Shown here in pieces: positions 1 through 9,805 of a DNA stretch of 64,000 nucleotides. Position numbers and translations under genes: made by a program. Below the pieces are notes generated by a model. That model did not search any database. It worked only from the letters and a program-made list of their open reading frames with translations, and had not been told where the DNA came from. The stretch comes from Malaya genurostris (lineage: Eukaryota > Arthropoda > Insecta > Diptera > Culicidae), in assembly GCF_030247185.1 (NCBI RefSeq), contig NC_080571.1, positions 65,262,172 to 65,326,171 on the forward strand, given 5' to 3'. The stretch's first letter is position 1; every line of letters begins with the position of its first letter.

Positions 1-138
1 GATGTGGCAATGAATGACAAGACGAACAGCGAACAAACTGCCTCTCAATCCCCGCTGGAGGAAAATGGAAGCTCCTCTCCCCCTAGAAAAAGGGTGAAAA
101 CGAGATCCAATACAAAAAAAAATTATCTAAAAACTTAG
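1..138 (+). CDS. edge-cut reading frame, unrecognised (partial, 3' end only)
   Basis: Frame 1 is open from the first base to a TAG at 136-138, giving 45 residues, or 42 from the ATG at 10. The composition looks coding-like: the first half is rich in Asn, Gln, Ser and Glu, followed by a Ser/Pro patch and a basic run (PPRKRVKTRSNTKK) resembling a nuclear-localisation or nucleic-acid-binding tail. The last codons run into an A-rich tract next to a diverged dispersed repeat, so the true end may have been replaced by the repeat. A mosquito LINE ORF1 N-terminus is possible; so is the last part of a host exon cut by the window edge. I do not recognise the protein. Confidence 0.3.
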   Translation, partial: DVAMNDKTNSEQTASQSPLEENGSSSPPRKRVKTRSNTKKNYLKT

Positions 139-325
139 CTAAATCGGCCACGTAAAGCTTGTACGCGAGTAGGCCTGAATAAAACATCTTTTAAATAAAA
201 AAAAAAACAAGAAATCCGGATAACTTTGAATATTCGCGTAAAAGAAACCGGGTAACTTCTGAAATAAACCGCATAATTTCGAGAATCCGCGTAAAAAAAA
301 CCACGTAAAAAAGACCTCATTATAT
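139..325. repeat. diverged copy of the ATGCG/CGCAT palindromic repeat family
   Basis: The stretch alternates short units of the type 'cgcgtaaaagaaacc' and 'cgcataattt' and ends with 'aaaaaagacctca'. The same end closes the much cleaner copy at 23711-23995. Units are heavily mutated here. It encodes nothing recognisable. Confidence 0.5.
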
Positions 326-448
326 TTCATAATTCTTCTCTCAACTATTGTCCGATTGGCAAAGCGTATTTTGATGTGCAACATATTTCCAGTAATAACC
401 GTACAACTTTTCGAACATTAGGGAAAGTTTGATATTTTTCTTTTCTGC

Positions 449-486
449 GGTTCGTCTTCGACTCATCAGTGAATTAGCAGTTCAAA
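449..486 (+). repeat. single copy of the CGTCTTCGACTCATCAG motif
   Basis: The motif 'cgtcttcgactcatcagtg' followed by 'attagcagtt' recurs as a hairpin at 61760-61848 and again near 62298. Here it directly precedes the fold-back element, so it may be a solo end of a small palindromic element. Confidence 0.55.
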
Positions 487-498
487 TTTAACTGCCAT

Positions 499-1603
499 TG
501 CACAGTGGCCCGAAGCGGGAAATTAGCGTGACAAAAATATTTTCGCTATTAAATATTAGTTTTTTGTATTTAGTGTCTTCACAAAAGTTGTTTGTAATCA
601 AATGGCGCTCCATTTGATGACGAAAATTAATAGGGTGATTCTCATTTAGATTGAAATCTGATATCTAACTTTCTTAATTGAACTTAAAAATGATTTTGTT
701 GTACAATAAAGTTGTAGGAAATTTTATTTTGAGCTACTTTGTTGAAAAAAGCACCTCTCTAGCTCTTCATTTGATCGAGTTACATCAATTTTCCCGAGTA
801 AAAGTAGGGTGGCTCCTGAAAATTCAGCTGTAGTTTTTGTGTTTCTCATTTCTCGAACAGACAATATATGGAACACTTGTAGAACTAATTTAATACTAAT
901 ATTTTGCTGACGGAAGTATGTTGATACATTAATGCGTTTAGGAGTTATGTAATGTTTTTGAGTTTTTTGAAGATATTTTTAAAACTAATTTAAAAAAGTT
1001 AAAAAAATAACACCCTTCTAATTTTCTCTTAAATTTTCACTTATATTATGACCTTTCTGGAACCGCATAGGATACATTTTCATCGATCTGGCATCTAATG
1101 AATATTGATATTTGAAGCTTGACTAGTTTTTGATGAAAAAACAATCATCACTTTTTACTGGTAGCTCATATGAAAAAGCTTGGTTGAGCAAAATTATGCG
1201 TAATGATTAGTTTAACAACTTTTCTGAAGACAACTTTTCCGTAGAACGTTTCACAAAAAAATTAGAACAAAAAAAGTGATTTTTCAGGAGCCACCCTACT
1301 TTTACTCGGGAAAATTGATGTAACTCGATCAAATGAAGAGCTAGAGAGGTACCTTTTTCAACAAAGTTGCTCAAAATAAAATTTTCTACAACTTTAATGT
1401 ACAACAAAATCATTTTTGAGTTCAATTAAGAAAGTTAGATATCAGATTTCAATCGAAATGAGAACCACCCTAGTAATTTCCTTCATCAAAAGGAGCGCCA
1501 TTTGATTGCAAACTACTTTTGTGAAGACACTAACTACAAAAAACTAATATTTAATAGCGACATATTTTTGTCACGCTAATTTCCCGTTTCGGACCATAGT
1601 GCA
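499..1603. mobile_element. fold-back (long inverted repeat) element, ~1.1 kb
   Basis: Two arms of about 323 bp, at 499-822 and 1281-1603, are reverse complements with scattered mismatches and flank a ~460-bp centre. The outer ends read TGCACAGTGGCCCGAAGCGG on the left and, inverted, TGCACTATGGTCCGAAACGG on the right, then continue into the shared GGGAAATTAGCGTGAC. The arms converge on 'ggctcctgaaaa' next to the centre. No transposase frame is visible; the open frame at 1207-1425 simply lies in the right arm. The structure fits a fold-back transposon or non-autonomous MITE-like element. I could not define a target-site duplication. Confidence 0.8.
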
Positions 1604-1604
1604 C

Positions 1605-1880
1605 ACTTAAATTAGCGAGACAAAAAATATTTTCACTGTTGAATTTTATTCTTGAGGTTAGTTGCCGTCTCAAAAAATGCTTAGACCATGAACCACTTTG
1701 GATTGAAATCTGGAATCTAACTTCTTTAATTAAATTTATAAATTATTGCACTTCACAGTAAAGTTGTAGGAAATTTTATTCTGAGTAACTTCCCTGAAAA
1801 GTCCAAATTCCTAGCTCTTCATTCGTGGCTCTTGAAAACTCACTTTTTTATTCTAACTTTTTTGAAGGCAGTTCAACGAG
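1605..1880 (+). repeat. third, diverged copy of the fold-back arm
   Basis: Directly after the fold-back, 'aaattagcgagacaaaaaatattttc' and later 'aagttgtaggaaattttattctgag' and 'agctcttcatt' repeat the left arm in the same orientation with much divergence and internal loss. It is probably an older insertion of the same family or a duplicated arm. Confidence 0.65.
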
Positions 1881-1950
1881 AAAGTTGTTTTCCAAAGAGT
1901 TGTCAAGCTAATTATTGCGCACAATTTTACTTACACAGTTAAAACAATTC

Positions 1951-1993
1951 TAGTGATTTTACATCTTATCAGATGCACATAAATGGAGCGTCA
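1951..1993 (-). repeat. end fragment of a MITE family (ATGCACATAAATGGAGCGTC)
   Basis: The string 'agatgcacataaatggagcg' is found again near 34766 ('aaaagg') and, inverted, near 44265-44300 within an element ending in AAGTGTGCAGG. It marks a small dispersed element remnant. Confidence 0.5.
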
Positions 1994-2315
1994 TATTTTA
2001 CACAAATTTATATTCAAGAAGATGAAAAATTGTGTGATTTGAAAATTACATGGCTTTAAAATGAATGGAATCAAAATTAAAAGATCGAGAGCAACAACGC
2101 GACCTGAACCGAAAAACATTAGATCACAAAGCACACCAGATAGTCAACTGAGCCACAAATCGTAAGGCTGGTAAATCATGCATATAAATTCATACAGTCT
2201 CACTTGCTAGCCGAGTGCAAATTACACACGGAACCAGTAAATTTTTGTACGAATTTAATATTGCGTCATTCGAGAAGTTAAGTAGTTATGAATTGTACCG
2301 CTGGAAGGGATCAGG
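1994..2315. other. no gene seen
   Basis: AT-rich sequence between repeat elements. The open frame at 2215-2421 runs into the GCCGAAAG repeat and has no recognisable domain. Confidence 0.5.
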
Positions 2316-2930
2316 GTCATTTCGCCGAAAGCCGTTTCGCCGAAAGCCATTTCGCCGAAAGGGTCATTTCGTCAATTCCTGCAATTGTCTTAATATTATA
2401 ATTGGGATTGATTTAAAATAAACACAAATGAACACTCGTTTTGTTGACCAATAATTGTAACTCTTGAATAAAGATTGATTCATGAACCTCAGAACGGAGT
2501 TCCCAAAGAAACTTGTTGACTATTAGCCGCTAAGCATCAACGCAATTGCATAGGTGTATGTATCTATCAAGCAAATGTATGTGGTATTTTCCGTTTACTA
2601 AGTGAAAAAATATCCAATGCTGCTTCGCCACATCGATTTGATTCATGTGCTCGTTCGGACCTAACTAAAGCAAAGAAACCTAACTTTGAGTAGACCGGGG
2701 AAACGAGGCGGTTACAGGTTTGTATGCGAGAGGCCGCCGCTTCCGACGGCAAACTCAGCGGCGACGGCGGGTCGGCGGCAAACTCAGCCGGCGTCGCCAC
2801 GGCGGCTTTATAACGCCAAGCAATCTTGGCTACGGTTATGTGGCTGCGCCACATCAGTTATACAGTAGGCATAATAACACAAAAAAATAATAATATGATG
2901 TATTCGAAATTACCCTTTCGGCGAAATGAC
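2316..2930. mobile_element. non-autonomous element with GTCATTTCGCCGAAAG termini and GC-rich core
   Basis: The left end carries three tandem 'TTTCGCCGAAAG' units (2317-2365). The right end (2915-2930) is the same 16-mer inverted, CTTTCGGCGAAATGAC. Between them lies an AT-rich part and a strikingly GC-rich block at about 2700-2815, with repeated 'cggcaaactcagc' and 'gccgccgc' strings that can form internal hairpins. No transposase is encoded; the small frames at 2567-2868 read across the GC block in two directions. I infer a MITE-like or SINE-containing element. No target-site duplication is clear. Confidence 0.6.
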
Positions 2931-3110
2931 TTATGTCACCTGTAAAATTAATATATTCTTTCTGTGTAACTAAGCTACCATTAAATAGCTTTGGCATTAA
3001 AAATGCCTTAATCTTTACTATACGAGGCCGAGTGTCAATTAAAAAAATACATATCTAGCCGCGTAACCTTCATCTCTCATAACTTTGAACGCTTATAACT
3101 CAGTTATTTA
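2931..3110. other. no gene seen
   Basis: AT-rich sequence leading into the histone-promoter-like block; nothing recognisable. Confidence 0.4.
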
Positions 3111-3345
3111 ATCATGGATTTATATAATTTAACTACCAATCGGTTTGAAAATATTTAACTTTAACATATGTGGCAACGTCGTTTAAATATTTCAATAGCA
3201 TACCATTGAAAAATCGGTTTAAATAGACCTATGTTTTAACGAACCAATCAGAGCTTGCCATAATTATGTCATCCTCTTGACCGTTCAAAAGGGAATCTGT
3301 AAATATATGACTCGACCATTTTTTACACAGTCAGCTTCGGACTGT
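3111..3345 (+). promoter_or_regulatory. histone-type promoter relic (CCAAT, TATA, initiator)
   Basis: This block is plainly homologous to the region upstream of the broken H2B gene at 20285-20440 (opposite strand). Shared strings in order are 'taactaccaat', 'ttcaatagcatac' and 'ccaatcagagc'. Here the CCAAT box is at 3244-3248, an AT-rich TATA-like run (AAATATATGA) at 3301-3310, and a possible initiator 'cacagtcag' at about 3325-3333, spacings expected of a polymerase II promoter. No histone coding sequence follows; a tiny spliced frame begins at 3544. The promoter assignment rests on the homology and is otherwise inference. Confidence 0.5.
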
Positions 3346-3543
3346 GAGCGAGGGAAGTTGTTTGATTGGTGAGTGGATGACAAAACTTCAAGTTGCATTC
3401 TTTCGATCGAAGGATAATGCATTGCGTGTGGATGTAATTTTCTGTCTGCTCCACACCGTGTTCGTTTGAGTATATTGAGTATTAGTTAGCTGTTGAATTC
3501 GGTTCTCGGGTAATTTGTAGACAATTTAAAACATTCGGCGAAT

Positions 3544-3659
3544 ATGAAGGTAATCATACATACTTCTTTTTCATTAAATGTGACTGAACACTAAGAACTA
3601 TCTTTCAGGATAAGCCCTTAGCTACTATTGTTGAACCAAACAATAACCATGCAACCTAA
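3544..3659 (+). CDS. possible tiny spliced frame downstream of the histone-type promoter
   Basis: ATG AAG at 3544-3549 is followed by GTAATC, a candidate 59-nt intron (3550-3608) with a pyrimidine-rich end 'actatctttcag', and a second exon at 3609-3659 ending in TAA. Joined, it would encode 18 residues ending in EPNNNHAT. The intron length and splice sites are typical of insects. I do not recognise the peptide, and so short a frame could be chance. It may be a degenerate 5' exon or a non-coding transcript. It is kept because it lies about 200 bp downstream of a recognisable promoter relic. Confidence 0.2.
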
Positions 3660-4634
3660 TTGAATGGTTACAAATTGATGTAGTGTTATGAAGCATAATA
3701 TTGGCATTGAAAATTATTGAAATTTGTCTCGCCGCTGTATGCGGGGGTGCCAAACATGCCCAGCATGTTTTTCGTTTGTGTGGTTGTGCACTGAGCTGCA
3801 ATTCGTTATTAATTTTCGTTGACCAGTGACAAACAACGCTGTACTAACAGAGTAGACTCAAAATTTCCGTAATTTTAAACGCTTCTAACTAGGTGATTTG
3901 AAAGTGGTTCTATATTCTTCTCGGTTCTAAGTATAAATGACACTTTCGAGTGATTCTCCCTGCAGATGTCATTTTTGTTTCATCTTCTCATGGTCCCCCA
4001 CGTGACCACTCTATTTTGTTCCAGTGAAAGACGAAAATGCAACGTGTCTCTTCGTTTGTTTTGGAGGCGATCATTTTCGAATGAAACGGTAAAAGACCGA
4101 ATATGAGACTGCTGGATTGGATTCTTTCAATGAAAATAAGTGACAATTTTAAGCTCCGATTGTTTTATATACCAACATGATCACACGAGAAACATTAAAA
4201 AATGACCGGAAGTTATCGATTTCCAGCAATCGTTAGTATGAATCCGCTGTATCTTGAAAACGGTAGCATTTAGCAAAATTATGTTGAACACCAAATCGAT
4301 TGTAAATTAAGCGATCTTTAGAAAAATCGTGTCGAAAAACATTAAAATATATATTTGAACAATTTTCCAGAATTTCAGATATATTAAAAATACTATAACT
4401 TTTCGATTAATTACTTTTTCATCCTGAGCTGTAGTGCAATGAACTTCCATAATTGTCAGTTAAAACATATCAAACATTAAAAAAAAAACAAGAATACTTT
4501 TTCGATTTTTAGGGTTTATTTTCTGAACAAAATAAAATCATATTTTTCCCACAGTGTTAACCTCAAATATATTATATATCAATATGAATCACTATTGCGA
4601 TTCACGAGGGACATCACCGGTGGCAAAACGGTTA
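3660..4634. other. no gene recognised
   Basis: About 1 kb of AT-rich sequence with no long frame and no repeat that I could match elsewhere in the window. Confidence 0.5.
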
Positions 4635-4642
4635 CTAATACA

Positions 4643-4837
4643 CAGTGGCGTACCGAGGAAATTTTGGCGCCCGGGGCAAAATAAGAGTTTTGCCGCCCCC
4701 ATCGTTGGATTAGTGAGCAAAAAACAAAAATCCGGAAATCCGCAAAGATCAAAGCCAAAAAAACAGGTCCCAAAGATGACTTTGCCGCTCCCTTCAAATG
4801 TTGCGCCCGGGGCGAATGCCCCCTAGGTACGGTACTC
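4643..4837. mobile_element. hAT-like MITE, 195 bp
   Basis: The element starts CAGTGGCGTACCGAGG and ends, inverted, GAGTACCGTACCTAGG. It also has inner inverted GGCGCCCGGGGC and GCGCCCGGGGCG strings. It is flanked by CTAATACA (4635-4642) and CTTATACA (4838-4845), an 8-bp near-identical duplication of the size made by hAT transposases. It encodes no protein; the frame at 4554-4826 runs across it. A related, better-dated copy lies at 31284-31427. Confidence 0.75.
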
Positions 4838-4845
4838 CTTATACA

Positions 4846-5492
4846 CTAAAAATTTTTTTATACACGTATGACAGCTTTTTTAAACAGTACACTGATTAAA
4901 ACAACCCCAAAACATATAAAATATTCCATTTGCACTGCACGAAAAAAGCTGTAAATACGGCTAAAAATACAATCTTTTACTAATTCGAGAGAGAATATAT
5001 TGTTAAACAAAAATCCTTTTTGATATAAGTGTATGTCAAATTTATTTCAATATATGTAAAGTTTCCGAAGAAAGTATTATAATTTTAGAAATCAATCCAC
5101 TTGTATTAAGGTTAATAATGATGATTTTCAGAAGAATTTAACACCACTTCATCATGAACTTTGAACTTGAAGACGATAAGTTTAGTTCTAACTCTGCACA
5201 GAAATTTGAACGGTTTGTTGTTTTGATTGTCGTATTGTTTATAGGCGATATTTTATTTCATCAGGAAAAAACAACACTCATAATATTGAAAAGTTTCCAC
5301 CTCTAAGTGGGCATCATGCTAAATTAGTTTTGATATTACAGATTTTGTTGCAAGCAAATTATTAAACAATATTGAATTAGTAACCTTTTCCGTCACGAGA
5401 GGGTGTAACAGTGATGTCTCTTTCGATTTGGATTTGATTCTTTGGAGTGATCAATAATAATATACAATATATTTGGTGTTACCTAAAAAATT
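4846..5492. other. no gene recognised
   Basis: AT-rich spacer without a coding frame or clear repeat. Confidence 0.5.
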
Positions 5493-6330
5493 GCCTCAGG
5501 ACATTTTCAAAAGGGAGTAGTGTACAACCTGCTTATTAACGTTTGCATTTATAAATAGTCACTTTTTGTAATGCTCCATAGCACTCTCATCGATTCTGCC
5601 TTTATCTCTTCAATCGATGAAAAACGCTGGCCTTTCATGGGTCTCTTCAACTTTGGGAACAGGAAAAAATCACACGGAGCGATATCTGGTGAATAAGGAG
5701 GTTGGGGCATGATTAAAGTCTTGTTTTTAGCCAAAAAATCACGATCAAAATTCAGCAGTTTTAGAACGAATTTTGCTGCCACTCGTTTCATGCCCAAAAC
5801 ATTTGAAAAAATATGATGGCATGAGCCAACTGATATGCCAACTTCATCAGCAACTTCTCTAATAGTGATTCAGCGATCATCCATAATCATTTTTTCCACT
5901 TTTCCCACATTTTCATCGATTATTGACGTGCTGGGTCGACCGGAGCGTTCGTCGTTTTCAACGTCTTCGCGGCCATCTTGGAAACGCTTATACCACTCGT
6001 GAACACTTGTTTATTCATAGCAGACTCACCGTAGGCTCTCTGTAACATTTCGCACACTTGGTTACACTTTATTTCATTTTTCACGCAAAATTTAATACAA
6101 ATTCTTTGACTCTTCAATTCTTCCATTGTTTAAACTAACAAAAATCGCCGAGCTCAAAAAAACACGTCTACACCAGCCGCTACAAGACAGAATGTAAACA
6201 ATGAACACAGCTGAAAATTTCACCATACATTAGGGACATATGTACCAACACAATAAAAAAAAATTTTGACCACCGGACTCTTCAGACGCGCGCAATTAAA
6301 AAATTCCGGGAACTTTTTGAACAGACCTCG
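5493..6330 (-). mobile_element. mariner-family element, internally deleted
   Basis: The right end is a clean terminus reading inward CGAGGTCTGTTCAAAAAGTT, followed by an A/T-rich leader and a transposase relic on the minus strand. A TA lies just outside it at 6331-6332. The left terminus is badly worn; 'aggacattttcaaaagggag' near 5499 is the best candidate for its inverted partner, so the left boundary is uncertain. The element is about 0.84 kb against roughly 1.3 kb for intact relatives, because of a large internal deletion. Confidence 0.75.
5549..6126 (-). pseudogene. mariner transposase relic (GVQW3-like type), catalytic core deleted
   Basis: Translation starts at 6126 (MEELKSQRICIKFCVKNEIK) with the N-terminal helix-turn-helix of the mariner type often annotated as GVQW3-like. 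A frameshift near 6005 interrupts the 'VFEWYKRFQDGRE' segment, and a TGA follows in 'IMDDR-ITIREVADEVG'. After 'GMKRVAAKFVLKLLNFD' the sequence jumps straight to 'RDFLAKNKTLIMPQPPYSPD', then 'IAPCDFFLFPKLKRPMKG'. The deletion removes the first two catalytic aspartates and keeps only the third region. It ends early at SITKSDYL. It cannot make active enzyme; it could be a MITE-like derivative mobilised in trans. Confidence 0.85.
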
Positions 6331-6332
6331 TA

Positions 6333-7135
6333 TATTAGACTATTATAGGAAATGCCAGTAGTGCAAAACCATTAGAATATCATATAATGTGAAAAATAAA
6401 ATTAGGTTGGAGTGGATCAACAAATTATCATATTCTTTGAAATATGAATCAATTTTAGATTTTAGCTCCATTTTTTTTATTGTTTCCCGATACGATTTTG
6501 TGAACGGTCGAAAAATTTTCGGTCATGTTCCGGAGATGGAATGTGCACGGTGGAAGCAAAGTTCTATGACATCGACATCAGCTGGAAATATTTCTACCAC
6601 GAACCAATCATCTAGTTTTACATTTCATGTCGTAAAATGTGACAAAATCAGTAGCACCAACATGCAAGCGCATGTATTGTAAAGATGACTGTTTAACTAC
6701 AGTACCTTGAAAGTCGATCGAACCGAAAGTTAAACGAAGCTCTGACACAGTGAATGTTTCGAACACTTGTTTTTATTCATTTTATTTTATTTTAGAACCA
6801 TATTCCCACGTGAAATGCCTCGGACATGCATACTGGCAAAGTATATCATGGATTTACCTTTTGAATCTTAGGGAACAACTCTAATAATTCAAATTTTATG
6901 TGATACAGTTACTATTGATGTTAGACAGTTAAAATCAGAAAAATGTGTTAGAATGTTATTAGATAAATGATTTTTATATAATTTGGGGGAAGTTCACATA
7001 TAAATTTGTGTATTGAACTTAGATCACCACTGATTACTAGTTTAGATTGATGCTTTTCAATGATAAATAGGTGAAATATTCCGGATTCAAATCGATACCC
7101 ATTTTATAAGTCCTTTTTACTTTAAACTTTTTATA
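6333..7135. other. no gene recognised
   Basis: AT-rich spacer. The 97-residue frame at 6389-6682 has no recognisable domain and no coding context. Confidence 0.5.
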
Positions 7136-7265
7136 TACACTAAGGTCTTTTTAATGCGGTTTTTTATGCGGTTTTTTTATGCGAAGTTTCAGAGTTATGC
7201 GGGTTTTTTATGCGAATTTTCAGAGTTATGCGGTTTTTTTATGCGGTACGTAAACTCGCATAAAT
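7136..7265. repeat. ATGCG palindromic repeat, partial copy
   Basis: It begins 'tacactaaggtctttttaatg', the same terminal sequence as the copy at 23711, and continues with units 'ttttttatgcgg' and 'ttttcagagttatgcgg'. It ends in 'gtacgtaaactcgcataaa' without a clean inverted terminus. Confidence 0.7.
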
Positions 7266-9128
7266 AAAATTCACATTCATTGAGACTTATATTGTTTCAG
7301 ATAACGCATTTTATAGCCCTTCATAATGTAATATGTCTATCAAAAGTGCACTGGCAAGCAATGTAATTTGATAACGTGTTCAAAGCTCAAGAAATTATTT
7401 TCGAAAGAAGTAGTAAGAAATTTCCTATATTTTAGAACATTGCTGCAAAACAGTAGCATAAATATTCAACCGGTGCGTATTCTGCACAGTCTGAGAAATA
7501 ACGCAACATAAAGAAGAGTGACAATGTTTTAATGCTAAAAAAAAGAATATTTTAAATAAACAAGTTCGAAGCAATATTTAAAATTAACAAGTTGACGTTT
7601 CATTTCCTATTGTATGGTTTCCTATGAAATTCATTTTTCAAAATGAGCACGAAAGACCTTCAATCAGAATGGTTATTACGAACAATTTTTCGTTTCATTA
7701 TTATTTCACAAAACACACCATATTTTATCGATTTGTTTCGTTTCAACGAAACCCACCCTTAGTGCTATTGTTAATGTTTTTGAGATCCATCTACGTGAAA
7801 ACCCAATGCAGATAAAAGGTTTCCTATTGCGTCCACTTAATCATGCTAAACCGTTTCTACAGGGGTGCGGAATTCCGGAAATAAAAGCAAAGATAAACAG
7901 TTGAACAATATTTTTTGGATGTTATTTATTTTAAACATTGCGACGGTATAACGTGGCAAGTTCTCTTTAATGTAATGAAAACAAAAAAAGATGAACAACG
8001 AGGGATGATGAAAGCAGTGTGATGAAATGATACATGATTGTTTCGGTTTCGGATATGGACCCGCGCAAGAATATGTCTAAGAACGAAAGTATTATGGATG
8101 AGTTTGTTTTTATTCGTGGAATGTTGGAATGGAATCGTATAGAAGGTTTGTTGTAATATCATAACGTCGCCGTTGCACTGATTGCGTAATTAGCAAACCA
8201 TCAATCCTCAGAGCCAACATTAATATTGATTTCATTGAGAAGGTAAAAATAATATCATGAAGACGATAAATAAAGTAATAAAGCTAAATTCTATGTCTTT
8301 TGGTTGATTTTGCACAACCACGAAAAACAATTTTTTTTTACAATTTTGGCATCGTGCTTTGAACGACGAAGGCTTTACATTTCAAACACTTATCATCGAG
8401 TAATTCTGGAACCGTTAGTCGGTTCCCAATAAAATTCAGGAGTTTGTATGGGACTATAACACCTTTGCTGAAGGTTAAGGGAATTTCTGAAAAAAGCAAA
8501 GAACTCCTACTACTCCTGAAAAAGCAAAGAATCATCAATCACGACCATTAGTCGTCAATTGTAAAGAAAAAATTCCATCTAACAAAAAATACTTCATACT
8601 CAATACTTAACACCTTCCATTAGGTTATACAAAATGCAAGAATCACTACGCATGTGAAAATTGATTATTGATTATTGAACACAGCACATGACGAAAACAG
8701 AATAAATAGCACTAGACTCAACACAAAACTTCATAAATCACAATCCAATTAAATTGGCGGTTAACACTAACTTTGATATTAACAGCAAATAGCCGCTTAC
8801 TGATTCAAATCTTAAATAATAAATCGAGGTAGAAACAGTTTAAAAATACGAACAGTGCATATTTCAAAAAGAGATTCCGAAAACAGTACGTTGAAATTTA
8901 ATTTCTCGTTTGACACAGTCATATACCATTTATCATTATTATTATGTACGTATTTTAATTTGCTGTGGCTTTACCCTTGTGGGTTTTCGGGTCATAAACC
9001 ACTTATAGCGACAACAGCAATGAACAGTTCTCTGACACACGCATGGCAAAATGTCTCCACCGCAGAATTTCATACAATAATGACACTATCAAAATGAAAA
9101 GCCTTTTAATTAATACTCAAGTCATTAC
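7266..9128. other. no gene recognised
   Basis: Nearly 1.9 kb of AT-rich DNA. The frames at 7624-7815, 7926-8162 and 8338-8538 show no domain, and I found no repeat with a partner elsewhere in the window. Confidence 0.45.
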
Positions 9129-9177
9129 AAGTTTACAGTCAATAAGGCGGGCTAATGAGAAAAATTTCCCGGTCGCT
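9129..9177 (+). promoter_or_regulatory. upstream module, copy A
   Basis: The module GTTTACAGTCAATAAGGCGG, then CTAATGAGA and TTTCCCGGTCGCTGA, recurs about 180 bp downstream at 9310-9365 in the same orientation. Neither copy looks like a transposon end. With a TATA box and a splice donor downstream, they may be duplicated transcription-factor binding modules. Confidence 0.4.
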
Positions 9178-9309
9178 GAAGCTCATAGAGTGGGAATAAC
9201 AATAATGACCCTAAATCATTATTCAAATAGTTCTTGGAGATCACTTCGCTGGTGTCTGACGAATGCAAAGCAAAAAAATTTCCCCACCGCATACAGATAT
9301 ACGAGTATA

Positions 9310-9365
9310 GGTTTACAGTCAACAAGGCGGGACTAATGAGAACAAATAATTTTCCGGCTGCAGAT
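9310..9365 (+). promoter_or_regulatory. upstream module, copy B
   Basis: GTTTACAGTCAACAAGGCGG, ACTAATGAGAACAAA and TTTTCCGGCTGCAGA match module A at 9129-9177 with a few substitutions and a small insertion. This copy lies about 55 bp upstream of the TATA box at 9420. Confidence 0.4.
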
Positions 9366-9419
9366 TGCCATGAGCGGTATATTGACATGGATGGCGGGTA
9401 CACCATGATTACAGAGGCA

Positions 9420-9426
9420 TATAAAA
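9420..9426 (+). promoter_or_regulatory. candidate TATA box (TATAAAA)
   Basis: TATAAAA sits in GCATATAAAATGGCC, downstream of two copies of an upstream module and about 160 bp before a consensus splice donor. The predicted start would be near 9450. Confidence 0.4.
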
Positions 9427-9449
9427 TGGCCTAGTAGTGGATAACCGCA

Positions 9450-9589
9450 TTTTCCATTATTCATCTAACGTTCAAACAGAAATGATCAAATTTCGACCTC
9501 GGGTTTTCTTTTATTCTCGTCCAATTGAGCAGAGAGACTGATATGTATTCGACTACGTGAAATTCGCCAGCAAACGCACAAAAAGCAAG
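9450..9589 (+). other. candidate 5' non-coding first exon ending at a GTAAGT donor
   Basis: From the position expected 25-30 bp after the TATA box, the sequence runs to GCAAG|GTAAGT, with the intron starting at 9590; this is a perfect donor. It contains a 19-residue upstream frame (ATG at 9482, TGA ending 9541), so the main start codon would be in a later exon outside what I can recognise. The exon start is a guess from promoter spacing. Confidence 0.3.
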
Positions 9590-9654
9590 GTAAGTCTGCT
9601 TAGTTTCCCTCCTTGATGCTCGTTAAATCGTTATTCTTTTCTTTTAAGTTATTA

Positions 9655-9805
9655 AGTTAACTTTCAAACTGTCATACAAAATAATGCAAAACCGGTACGC
9701 ATCGGTACGTGCTGGTACGGAAAACGAAAACACCACCACCTAGCATACAGCGTGCTTTGTTCAATTTTGTAAAGCATGCAGGGTTGCCACATTTAAACCG
9801 ATATT
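9655..9805 (+). repeat. dispersed repeat, partner at 27828-27945
   Basis: Shared strings in order are 'aactttcaaac', 'tcatacaaaat', 'gcaaaaccg', 'cgtgctttgtt' and 'gccacattt'. The pair shows the same order with different internal gaps, so it is an old dispersed repeat rather than coding DNA. Confidence 0.55.
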
